Below are positions 35,705 through 46,079 of a DNA stretch of 64,000 nucleotides, one piece after another; position 1 is the first letter of the stretch, and each line of letters opens with the position of its first letter. The position numbers were made by a program, and so were the translations under genes. A model generated the notes under the pieces. The model worked only from the letters and a program-made list of their open reading frames with translations. It made no database searches and was not told where the DNA came from. The DNA comes from Heterotrichella gracilis (taxonomy: Eukaryota; Sar; Xanthophyceae; Tribonematales; Xanthonemataceae). The stretch lies in contig JAULBX010005665.1 in NCBI GenBank assembly GCA_032358255.1, forward strand, positions 1 to 64,000, in the 5' to 3' direction.

Positions 35705-37501
35705 TTAATTCCTCCCACCGCTCACCACTGGGCCCTTTTCAGCTCGCTCCAAGAATATTTTGCGCTGTTCCAGCTGAAAGATGTTGGACTGGTAGTTTGC
35801 CAACATGAATTTTGCAATGAGGGTCATGAAGAGTGGTGGCGCTGGTACCCACATGTAGCGGGTGCCAGCGTTTTTGTTACCCTGCGCCAGATACAAAAAC
35901 CCAGTTGTAACGTAAATATGGCACGACATCATGAACCACAAAATTATGTCAACATCGTCGTGAGTCGTGATGCAATCATCAACTAGCAGGAACCAATAAA
36001 GACAGTTGTCACCCACTCTTGTGCTAGATGACCATCCTTCAAGGTGTGCTCATGAACAGGCAATCCCCGGGCCCCACATGTCATTCGGTTTTGGAAGTTG
36101 TTCTCTTTCCCGAGTTGATGCTGTCTCACGTGCAGGCAACTCTTTCCATATGCGCTGCACATTGGCTTACCAGTGTTGTTTCGCCTGCAGTCTGTAGGCA
36201 CGCGATCCAGAAGATGCCCATGACAAAGGAATACACCGTCATCAAGCTCAGGATCGACTGAATGGTATCTGCTCTGTCGTGCCATTCTATAAGACCTTGT
36301 GGCCCTGCACAGTTCACCACATCCTCAACATTATCTGGGTTCACACAGGCAAGCACAGGGTATGTTGCTGAACCCCAGGTAGGTGTGTTTTCACATGTCC
36401 TGCAGTGCCGACATCACAGCCGCCTACAAGAGCGCCCATTAGCTGCAAACTGCCTGTGTCACATTGCATGGTGCATTTATCAGCCAGTTGAGATGATTGC
36501 TGTGATTTGCGTAGAGCTGGACCCTGAGCGCCAAGAGATTGTTGCTGCGCTAATTTGGAGTGCGACACATTCCTGGAGCGCAACAAATGGTATAAACAGT
36601 GGGAGTTTCAAATGTTTTGTCGCCATACGTCCAAAACTGACTGTAAACCTGGCTGCGTTGCTGGAATGCCACCCACCGAGGTTCCTGACCCATGGTTACA
36701 CCGTAAGCAAAGGCGCCTCACACACATACTGTGACACTGTATTGGGGAGAACAGGGCTCAAGCGCCTTGGGGTGAGCGGTTGCATTGCATGGCTGGAGAC
36801 TGCTGTGGGCGTGATGCTCGCTGAGCCGTTCATTTTTGTATTGCATAAGCCGCACTGGGTGTCAACCGCAGATGACGCATGTCCCTATGTGAGTTCAAGG
36901 TCACCATGATACCTGAACCGATGGGTAGCCGTACCTGACTTGGGCCTGAAGTACATCAGCACTGCTGCCACCGCAATCAAGCACACAGCGCACAGGGCCT
37001 GCAGCAGCGCAACTTCCAGCGGGCCCATCACACCTGAACAAGGGCCCACACATGCAGCGGTTCAAGGTTGATGATTGGTGGTGGGCTCTCACAAGACTAT
37101 GTGTCGGTGTTGAGTCCTACCTTCGAACATCAGCCATGGGTTTGCAAGCGAATCCAGTATTGAGTTGGCATACACTGCAACCCCAACAAATCCAGCCATG
37201 CTCCAAAAGAAATGGAAATTCCTCAGCTCTGCGCTGGTCTTGATCTCAGTGTCGCGGATGCTGACCCATTGCATTTGCAAGGACCGGCTGACATCCTGCA
37301 GCACAAAATTGTCCAGTGACGATCAAGCATGGCCAACAAGCCCAACCTCAACCCAAACCAAGTCTGAACAGCCACCCAAGTGCAACTGGCCAAGAGATGT
37401 GGAAAGGATGAACAGCAGATAGAGTTGTGTGCACTGGGTACCTGTGCAACCTGCTCCAGTCTCTCAGATATCGGTTCAAGCGAGCTCTTAGGCCGCACCA
37501 T
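35705..37501 (-). CDS. Uncharacterised multi-pass membrane protein
   Basis: I do not recognise this family. Five exons: 37501-37442, 37295-37121, 37033-36935, 36367-36171 and 35881-35705, with phases closing to about 235 residues. The N-terminus (MVRPKSSLEPISERLEQVAQ, then DVSRSLQMQWVSIRDTEIK) looks like a cytosolic amphipathic helix. Hydrophobic spans follow: FHFFWSMAGFVGVAVYANSI, ALLQALCAVCLIAVAAVLMY, ILSLMTVYSFVMGIFWIACL, and a weaker PLFMTLIAKFML. The C-terminus is polar (EQRKIFLERAEKG). The last exon may begin further upstream, since its frame is open across another hydrophobic stretch (ILWFMMSCHIYVTTGFLYLA), which would make four or five spans; I could not find an acceptor in the right phase for that version. 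Confidence 0.6.
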
Positions 37502-37919
37502 CGTGGCTATGCGGAGCGTGGGCGGTGGCTAGCGCTTCAACTGAGGATGTTATATGCATGCATGCATGCATGTGCGACTTGGCCGTCAAACAGGGCAGGG
37601 ATGGGACAACGCACGCGCTGTTGCCCTGGTTCCCAACAGTCAAACAAAAGGGCGACGGTTTCGTTCTTTTTGTTTTACTCTGCATCTGAGGGCCTGATAA
37701 AGTTTATCATAAACTGGTCCCAGGGCGGGTCCCAGGGCTTCAAGGGGGAAAACGCAGGAAGACTATGTGACTCAGCAATTTGCAGCAAACTCCAGGTTGC
37801 TTTAATAGACCACAGCAAGCAGAACACTTCTCCTACTGGTGAGTTTGCAGTTGTGCTGGCACTATGTTGAGAGAGCTTTTTGAACGATGAGTTCTCATCT
37901 GTAAGTTCCCGCGTTGCGG
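37502..37919. promoter_or_regulatory. Divergent intergenic region
   Basis: About 420 bp between two divergent starts. It contains a CATGCATGCATGCATG run at about 37556. No other motif. Confidence 0.4.
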
Positions 37920-40360
37920 ATGGCAATCTGGAGTCCAGGAATGGCCACCGGTGGCCTTACTGGCAAGGAGAAGGACCCCGCAACTGCGTGTCAGGCAGCC
38001 AAGGAGTGCTTGAAGAGGTTTCTATTAACACTTGCAGAAGACGCAAAGGTCAGTCTCCACGATGAGCCTGTACAGCGTGTGCATGCTATGCACCGTGCCT
38101 GAGTACGTATACTGCAGTATTTTCAACACAGGAGTGAAGTTGTCTATCCGTTACATGTTATAATTTATATCCTATCCAGAGTTCTGCCATTCACCTTGCT
38201 GTTTGCTGATAAATGCCCTGCGCAGGTGACCATGACGAGTTGCTTCATGCTTCACGGGAGCACACCAGACTCTGGCAACAGCAACACATCGACGCACCGC
38301 TCAGAGGACCTATTCTATGAAAAGCTACTCTCTGAACCTCCTGTTTTTCAAACACCTCCGCCCTACCAGAATATGCAATACCATGTCCCTGTGGAAGGAG
38401 CTTCTGATAGGGTAGAATCCTTGTTCCAGTTGGATACTCTGCTCCAAACACCACCGCTGAGCAACCAGTTTGAAGGGGATACGGAGGCAGCCTCCTTTCA
38501 TGTTCGGTCAAATACGTGCTACAATCTCACATACAGCAGCAGCTGCAGTACCAGCGATAGGTGTCGATCTCGCCTGGGGTATGAGGTGAGGCATGTGGCT
38601 AGTTTTTCAGCTGCTGAGTTTGCACAAGCTTAAGCTTGCACTGTTTACCTGACCAAATTGGTTTGTCTGCGCAGACTGCGGACAATGGAGACAATTTTGG
38701 GTTCCAAGGCCTGCAAAAATTTGTAGAAGATCAGGAAGGCGTCCTTGGAAGTGGGTACCTGTTTATTGAGTTGTGGGCATGTACACGTGTGGCACTGCGC
38801 ATGCACTGCGTCTAACTGCCTCCGGTCACATTTCACGCTTAACATGTCTTTGCAGTGCTGCGCGACGAGTGCACGTCGTACAAAGCTGTGGTGGCAGAGT
38901 TGCAGGGCAAGTTGATACAGAAGGATTGCGAAAACCAGGCATTGACAGCACTTATTGAACAGCTACAGGCTCACATTAGCAATGTTCCAATCACCAGGAC
39001 AAGTTCGGTAAGCTTGCGTTACTGCACGCACTGCGTGGATACTGCCAACAACGCAGTGTAAAACCCTAGGGTTATCAGGTCCTGTTGGACAGGAGGAAAT
39101 CCATACTATGCTATACTGCTGTGCCGCATGTCCCGGCAATACACTAGGATGACATTACAGCCATGGCACCCAATTACGCACGATTATGGTTTGGTAATTT
39201 TTGTCTTTGGTTGTGCAGGACGCGGATGGATCAACCGATGAGGAGGATTGCTGTGATTCTGGTTTCAATATGTATGCCAGCTTCCTTTCAACAGATGATG
39301 AGAACTCAGAGCAGTACAGTGGCACGGAGGTATCCAGCAGTGTAGGCAAGGATTGTCCCACGAGCAATGGACACACCAGCAACAATGCATGTGCTGACAA
39401 CCCACATGCAGGCACAACCATGGGGCAGACAAAGGAGCAGTCTGGACCAGGAACTATGTTTGATGACAGCTGGCGCCCTCAGCAAGCACAGCGGTCTTCA
39501 ACTGACAGTGGGAGCGCCAGGTGGGGCAAGGCACTACGCCATGATCCCACTGCAGGGAGTTCTGCCCAAGTGAGAAGCAGCAAGTCAAGGCGCAAGCCAA
39601 CTAGGCGCAGCATATCATCTTCCAGGAAGCAGTGCAGGGATGTGTCGCACACCCAATACCCAACCCAATCTACGACTCAGTCAGCCGGCAGTCCCCTAGC
39701 CGCCAGCAGTCACTGGAACAATGCTGACAATGGAGCAGCCTCGTCCCCAAGCCAATGCAATGCACACGTGAGTGGGTTCACAGGCTTGGACCAGCAGGAA
39801 GTGGTCTGCAAGCTGGCCACTGCTGACGATGCCTGCAAAGAGAACAAGCAGCCAGCGTGTCTACGGACAGAAACAGACAGCACTCCATCGTTGTCCACCT
39901 TCACCTTTGCCAAGCCCCAACCCCTGGTTAGCGCTTTGAGTGCACATTCAGCAGCACCACGTGGCACCACTGGGTCAGCGACAGTAAGGCACGCACCAGC
40001 AGCAGCTCACAGGGCGGCTCCTTGCCAATTGGAACATGCTCACGAGGCGTCGCCTTCCATGAGCCTGAGGCGCATGTGGGCTGCCACCAGCACGCCACCG
40101 GCCACGCAGCAGCAAAGGCACAGCGGCACACCCAAGCTGCTGTCACTGAGGAAGAAGCATTCAGGTATCCAAGTTTTTTGGTGAATTGTAATGTTCTTAG
40201 CTCAAGCAGTACGTAACCTGTAGCAAACAGTTTTTACTTTCCATCAAGCTCATGAGGGAACTTTTGATGCGCTTGTGCAGATGCCTCCATTGAGAAGACG
40301 CTGTGGTCACTGGCAAACATGTTCAAGGATGTCATTGCACCAGAGATCAACAGAGACTGA
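37920..40360 (+). CDS. Unrecognised Ser-rich 580-aa protein with short coiled-coil
   Basis: Not recognised. Six exons, 37920-38048, 38226-38585, 38675-38750, 38856-39007, 39219-40164 and 40281-40360; phases close. The N-terminus (TACQAAKECLKRFLLTLAED) looks helical. Exon 2 is polar with repeated TPP motifs. Exon 4 encodes a coiled-coil, LRDECTSYKAVVAELQGKLI then ENQALTALIEQLQAHI. Exon 5 is 946 nt of Ser/Thr/Gln-rich disorder with acidic (STDEEDCCDSG) and basic (SKSRRKPTRRSISSSRK) patches, the latter a possible nuclear signal. The final short exon encodes an amphipathic helix, DASIEKTLWSLANMFKDVIA. The layout, conserved helices at both ends with a disordered middle, suggests a scaffold or chromosome-associated protein, but no function can be claimed. 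Confidence 0.62.
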
Positions 40361-41044
40361 CTAGACCACACATGACGAGTCAATGTTCTACATTCGAGAC
40401 GATTCAGAGTTGAGCTTCGGCATGACAGACTGGCCCAGTGAAATCCGGTGCCTGATTGATTTCAAGCAATCCATTTTGGCGCATGTTATTGGATGCCAGC
40501 AAAACCATGATGGAAGGGATGCTTCATGCTGGCACATGTGCATCTCCCCATGCAGTCATTGCAATTCATCATTATGATCTTTAAAGCACGATGGGTAATA
40601 CTAATCAGCCACGCAGTGTGACTGTTTTGCCTTGCAAAGATTCGCTGCTGTGTTACACTCCCTACTGAGCAATGATGCCATCACATTGGCCATGGAACTG
40701 TGATATGCAAGACTTTTATCTGTTGATAGTTGACAAGGTTGCAATTGTCACCAGTTTGAAACTACCCACAGCACTCGCACAATGATTGTCTAAAATATCT
40801 AGAGTTGATATACATTTCAGTTGCAAGCGCTCTTGGCACATACCGCTTAGAGACATTCAAAGAGCGTACAAACACGCTGCGCAAACAGTACTAGGAATCT
40901 CACATCTCCTAGACCACGTTCACAGCCTGACCAGAAGTATCCACACCACGTATTTTACAGCCTGCATCCTGTCTGTAATGATATCCGTGGTCTGCACAGT
41001 AATGTCTATGCCAAATATGCAGAGACCATCCTCTGCCAAACCCC
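40361..41044. other. Intergenic, convergent genes
   Basis: About 0.7 kb holding the 3' flanks of the Ser-rich protein gene and the UBX gene. No supported gene or repeat. Confidence 0.45.
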
Positions 41045-44000
41045 TCACAACTGCTCAAGGAAGAGCGCCTCCTGCTTGTGGTCCAGCCCCGCGTCACAGA
41101 AGGAGCCCGAGGTGCCATCGCTGAACACCTTGCGGGGGAACTGCGTGACCAGCCTGTAGCTGCCGGGCTTGACCCCACTGCCCTGCGTCTGCACGTCCAC
41201 AAAGTCAAACAGCGCCTGCAGGGGGTCGCTGCGCAGGAAGCGGCGGCTCTTGCGGCTGCCGTCGGGCATCTTCACAGCCACCATTACTGCCGCTGGGTCG
41301 TCAGAGGGCGGCTCTGTAGGCATGTTTGACTCCTGCGAGGAATGGAAGGAATATGTAAAGCTGACTGGCTTCACTCATGGGTGCCTGCGGACTGGGAATG
41401 GGAAGACAACCCCCTTCTATGTTATTTATGCTGTACAGCCATTAGCGGCGGCACATGATCAAGATGTGATGTACAGACACCTACAATCAGCCGCCGCAGT
41501 ACCACCCCAATACAGTACAGCACCTGTTCCATCCTATCCTTGCCCACGCCACATCCCATGCACATACACCCCAGCTGCCATTCCCATCCCACCAATCTCA
41601 CACACCTTGATGGCGATCAGGTCCCTCAAATCCTGTAGCTCCCGCTCCACCCGCTCCTCCTCTGCCTGCTGAGCAGCAGCACGCTCTGCCTCCTCAGTCT
41701 CGCGTGCCAGGCGGGCCATCTCAGCAGCATCCTGGGCGGCTTGAGCGGCAGCCGCCTTCTCACGGTCAGCCTGTGATACACACATGTACATTCGTGACCT
41801 TTGACAAAAATTTTGACATATTCTTGAGGGGAAGTCGCCTTCTCACTGTCATACTGTGATACACACATGTACATCCGTGACCTTTGAAACCTTATTTTGA
41901 CATACTCTTGAGAGGGAGCCTCCTTCTCACGGTCAGCCTGAAATACAGGGGCCACTCTGACAACCCTTGAGATCATCCTCTAAGGTGTGCTCTGGCATTC
42001 AAAATACGTTAAGAGTGTCCTTTTGGTTACATGGGTACATGCATGCACCTACCCAAATGCTCACCTGCAGGCGTGGCACCCGTGTGCGAGCTATTCATGC
42101 CAGTGTAAACCATGATTCCGCTGCAAGTGCAAATGGCTTTCATTGCACGTGCAAAAGACAATCCAAATTCTGCTGCACGCCGAGGCACAAGGCTTGCACA
42201 ATATCCACTCCAGATCATGTCAAAGGCGTGCAGTGGGTTTGCGCATGACAGATGCACATTGGCATGGACCGCTTGTGAGGCAGATCCCAGATAACCAACA
42301 GGGACCATATCCTGACACAAAAAATCACTCCCTCAGGGACCACATTCTGGCACGGTTTCTGAAGGCAATTTATGTGGTCGCAGTTGATTTAGCGTCTGCC
42401 AGACAAGCTGCACATCCTATTTCAACACGATTTTTGAACATGACGTATGCCTCCCACAAACTCCCAAATCCACATACCTTGAGCGACTCCTCATAGGCCG
42501 CATCCTGCTCAGATCGCAGGAACCGCTGATGGGCAACCTCAGGGTCCACAGGCCCACTCGCCACGCCTCGCCAGCTGGGGTCAGAATAGTCTGGGATGCT
42601 GCCCTCGTAGGGGATCCCCAGCATGGCCGCCTCCAGCATGCGTGCCTCCTCCACATTGATCCCGGCAGGCATCTCCGCGCCCATGTCCCCATAGGGTTGG
42701 GTGGGGCCAAAGGGCTGAACGGCTGGTGCTGAGTGTGGCATGGCAAACCCTCCCAAGGGTTGGTGCATGTCAGGCGGTGACCCTGACATGAACCCCGGCA
42801 TGGGTAAGCCTAGCCGTCGCCCTGTGCAACGCACACACAGGTGGCTATTACTTACTCAGGTGACAACTCATAAACTCAGGGGTTTGCCACGCAAGCCACT
42901 TGTGAAGGCTCAATCTTGCAGGGCATGGCTGATGGGGCATGCACACGAGTTGCAGATCACCACAGCCTGCCATGCACAGAGTGTGTAGGGACGCAGGAGA
43001 AGGCTCGGCTAAGGCTAGGCTTGTACCACAACAATTCCACTATGGGAACTTATCAGAAAATACCACATATACAATCTTCATACAAAAAATTATACATATT
43101 AGTGTGGCCATGTGCATACCTATAGCAGCCAGCTCTTCATGGTCCCGTGCCCCTGCAGCTGCAGCGGATCGAGGCCGGTTACGGCGCACCCTGGTGGAGG
43201 TTGCGGGGATCTCCTCAACCTCATCATCATCCATGAAGGTGGGTGGACCTGCAGCACGGTGTCGCTAATTCAGTGGGTGACGCAACGTGATGAGTGGCAA
43301 CCATGTTTCAAGTGCATAAATGGGCATAACACCATGGAGTTGGTGTGCAGTCAAGTGACAGGCTGCATGGCAGGCAAGGCTGGACAGCCGGATGCATGTG
43401 TGCAAAAAGCAGATGCATTTGCCATGTGGGTGTTTGTAGCTTCCTGGAGCCGCGGCCATACCGGCATCTGCATCGTGGAAGTCCTCAACCTCATCATCTA
43501 TCACCCTGCGTGCCGATCTGCTCCTTTGGCGATCCCCAGCCCTGCCGACAGGCATGGGCTCATCCTGCACATATGCAACATATTTCCATTACAGCTGGCT
43601 AAAGACAGTGGGCTACCGCTCATGTGGCTGCTGCAAGCACTCCACCAAGTGAAGGTGGATGCTCACCATGAGGGGCTGGTATCGCTGGTAGGTTGGGAGC
43701 AACTCTTCCTCGTTTCCAGCAGGTCCTACATGGGATTGAACAGCATATCAGACCATGCGGCAGGTGGTGCAACGACGTTTTGCTAGAGCGGTTTGACTGC
43801 AGCTGGTTTGAAAATGACTAATAGGCAAACCGTGGTACAGTACCTCTCAAACTGGCGTTGACAGCGGCCTGCAGGTCAGCATCGTCGTCCCCTTCCAAGT
43901 CATAAATGGGTTGCCTGGCAGGTGCACCTGGGCGGTGCACTGGGTTGTCATCTTCCTCCCTCTCCTCTATGCTAACAATCTCTCCCTCCCCAGCAGGCAA

Positions 44001-44264
44001 AGCAGCTGGCAAAGGGTGGGCATTGGTGTCCAGGAAGAACCCAACAGACGCCTCCAAGTCCCAGCTGCGTGCACACTTTTGTTTTACCATATATGGACCA
44101 AGCAGCTGAAACCTGCAACCTGTCCCAAGGGCCCACAGTTGACATGGGACATGGGAGACACCAGATGCCCACCTGTGAGCGTCCAAGACGTGCTCCGCCG
44201 TTTCCGAGTCTGCCCCTGTGATGAGGGAGAAGGTGGCAATTGCCTCGCTATGCTCCTCGTCCAT
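41045..44264 (-). CDS. UBA-UIM-UBX protein, plant PUX7/8/9 type
   Basis: Probable adaptor of the AAA ATPase p97/CDC48 that delivers ubiquitylated clients. Eight exons: 44264-44173, 44064-43844, 43725-43667, 43564-43462, 43248-43120, 42821-42478, 41770-41606 and 41332-41045, 466 residues. The N-terminal UBA-like domain reads TFSLITGADSETAEHVLDAH then RSWDLEASVGFFLDTN. A UIM-like DDDADLQAAVNASLRG follows, then acidic patches (VIDDEVEDFHDAD, DDDEVEEIPAT), a Met/Pro-rich linker, a second UIM-like SEQDAAYEESLK, and a long charged helix (AADREK region through EEERVERELQDLRDLIAIK). The last exon is the UBX domain, ending in FPRKVFSDGTSGSFCDAGLD then HKQEALFLEQL. No UAS thioredoxin-like domain is present, unlike FAF2. 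The acceptor of exon 7 sits in a three-copy repeat. Confidence 0.87.
41756..41950 (-). repeat. Three-copy tandem duplication of an acceptor region, 83-84-bp period
   Basis: The minus-strand unit ending ATCACAG and starting exon 7 (GCTGACCGTGAGAAGG) recurs upstream at 41853 (TATGACAGTGAGAAGG) and 41937 (GCTGACCGTGAGAAGG). Each copy retains an AG acceptor. The frame-correct exon uses the copy at 41770; the other two would shift the frame (83 and 167 nt). Confidence 0.92.
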
Positions 44265-44825
44265 GGCCGCTCCCTACTGTCTTAGGTGCACCAACTCTTC
44301 AGGGCGCATGCATGCATATGTCAGGCCCGTTCAGAACCACTCGAGAAGGTCGACCGCCGCTGGACAGTGGTTGTCACCAAGCCACTTGAACAAGACTTTG
44401 CAAACAGGAACAATGCTTCTGCAAGAGACGTTGCCTTGTTATGAAGCACAGAAGTTTCGTGAGAGCCAAGAAGAGCCCGGGTAGGAAAACACAGTGTGGA
44501 TAGTAGAGGGGAGCTTCGAGGCGAGACGGTGATGCAACGATCCAAACTCCAAGTTCAAAGCCAAAGCGGCAGTATCTATCAAAGACATTTACCGGAAGTT
44601 TCCGTCAGATATTTCCGTCAATTGAGTTGAACTGGGTGGCCGCAACTTGCTGTGTTGTGGATGCATGCATTGTGAACCACATGGTGCTCCACGCAAAGTT
44701 TTCTGTGTAAACGATCAGGATAAGGTTGTTGCAAAAGGTTGAAACACTCAAGATAAAGATTTGTGCCTCTTGAAGCCCGGTGTAGTTGCACTGCACTCTT
44801 GCATGTGACAGGGAACGTGGGCAGT
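44265..44825. promoter_or_regulatory. Divergent intergenic region, UBX / small membrane protein
   Basis: About 560 bp between divergent starts, with CATGCATGC-type runs near 44309 and 44662. No gene. Confidence 0.4.
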
Positions 44826-45880
44826 ATGGGGCGCCGAGACGGGCAGAAGGCGACAGGTATGGACTTCTCTCCACCATTATTCTGGGTATTAGAGTTGGTA
44901 AATTGACGGTTTAATGTTTTGCAATGTTCCATTGGTGGCAATAGGGGTGCTGTACAATTTCTCCTAGCGATGCATGCATGTCACAACTGAACAGCACAGT
45001 GCACGGTCTTATGCTTGGCTAGGCGTAACGCTGAGGCGAACTTCAACACACAGGTCATGCCTGTGCACCTTGGTAATAGGTGCGATGTTTCAAGGCACTT
45101 GAAGGCAGTTGAAAGCCTTGGTCCAACTGGGTGTACCACCGCATGCACCCACTCTATGCGCTACCCACACCCACAACTCCCCCTTGCACCCCTCAGACCC
45201 TTATCTCACCACAACAAGCCACAGCTTGCCCCCTCAAAGTCTTGCACATATCATGCGAACGGCGAAAGGTGCATCCTAATGACTGACAGCCGTGTGTGGT
45301 TGTGGGCTGGCAAGAAACTGCTGCGCCGGACACCCATAATTTATCCTGTTATTCTTTTCAGGCGTACACCTATGGCAAGAAACTGCTGCGCCCAACACCC
45401 ACCATCAATTTCTTGAATCCTGTTCAGGTGTGGACCCAGGCAAGAGGGCCAGCGTGAGCACTAGCATGGCCGAGAGGCGCAGGGTCATGGGCAGCAAAGA
45501 GAAGTTTGAGATCAACCGCAAGCCCAACTCGCGCAAGTACAGCTCAGACCCCAGCCGGGATGCCGCCCGCAGGTAAAACAGGCACCCTAAACCCTAAACC
45601 CTAAACCCTAAACCCATACCGCCCGCAGGTGCAACAGGCACTGGTCCACCTTCAACGACCCTAAATCCTAAACCCTACACCCACACCGCGCCCAGGTTCG
45701 ACCGGCACGGGTCCACCTTCAATGACCCTAAACCCTAAACCCTAAACCCATACCGCCCGCAGGTTCAACAGGCACTGGTCCACCTTCAACGACCCCGTCA
45801 CCTTCTTCTCTGTCGTCCTCCTCATGGCGTTCTGTGCGGCAGCTACCGGGTTTGTGATCTACGCTGTGCTCCTGGAATAA
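44826..45880 (+). CDS. Small single-span membrane protein, 97 aa
   Basis: Family not recognised. Three exons, 44826-44856, 45428-45572 and 45763-45880, phases 1 and 2. The first 65 residues are strongly basic and polar (MAERRRVMGSKEKFEINRK, NSRKYSSDPSRDAARR), followed by FNRHWSTFNDPVTF, one C-terminal transmembrane helix (FSVVLLMAFCAAATGFVIYA) and VLLE. This is tail-anchored topology with a cytosolic or stromal head. The second intron is built of four near-copies of the splice-junction sequence with CCCTAAA units; the copy at 45763 is taken as the true acceptor because only it continues into the hydrophobic exon without interruption. Confidence 0.7.
45563..45795 (+). repeat. AG|GT-spanning tandem repeats forming an intron
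   Basis: The motif CCGCCCGCAG|GT followed by an ACAGGCAC core occurs at the exon 2 end (junction 45572/45573) and again at 45628/45629, a variant at 45695/45696 and 45762/45763. The last three are exactly 67 bp apart and also share GGGTCCACCTTCAA or TGGTCCACCTTCAA. CCCTAAA arrays fill the space between copies. The intron 45573-45762 therefore starts in the first copy and ends in the last. Confidence 0.93.
45584..45617 (+). repeat. Interstitial telomere-type (CCCTAAA)n array
   Basis: Four consecutive CCCTAAA units inside the second intron of the small membrane protein gene; a shorter three-unit array lies at about 45726-45749. Unit type is that of plant/Chlorella telomeres. Confidence 0.9.
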
Positions 45881-46079
45881 GCAAACCACGGGCCGGGCAT
45901 GCGGCTGGAATTGAGGCCGTTGGAGCAAGTTGCAGCAAGTCGCAGCAAGAATTGACCGTCCTCAATTGACCGCAGCAAGTTGCCGCAAGAATCGGCCGTT
46001 GCAGCAAGAATTGACCGTCCCTATTGCAGTTGAAATATACGTTAGAATTGAACACGCGTTGAAGAGTCAGCAGGCAGTC

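Noticed and set aside
45584-45617. True chromosome end or telomere
   Set aside because: The arrays are only a few units long and sit inside a gene with coding exons on both sides, so they are interstitial.
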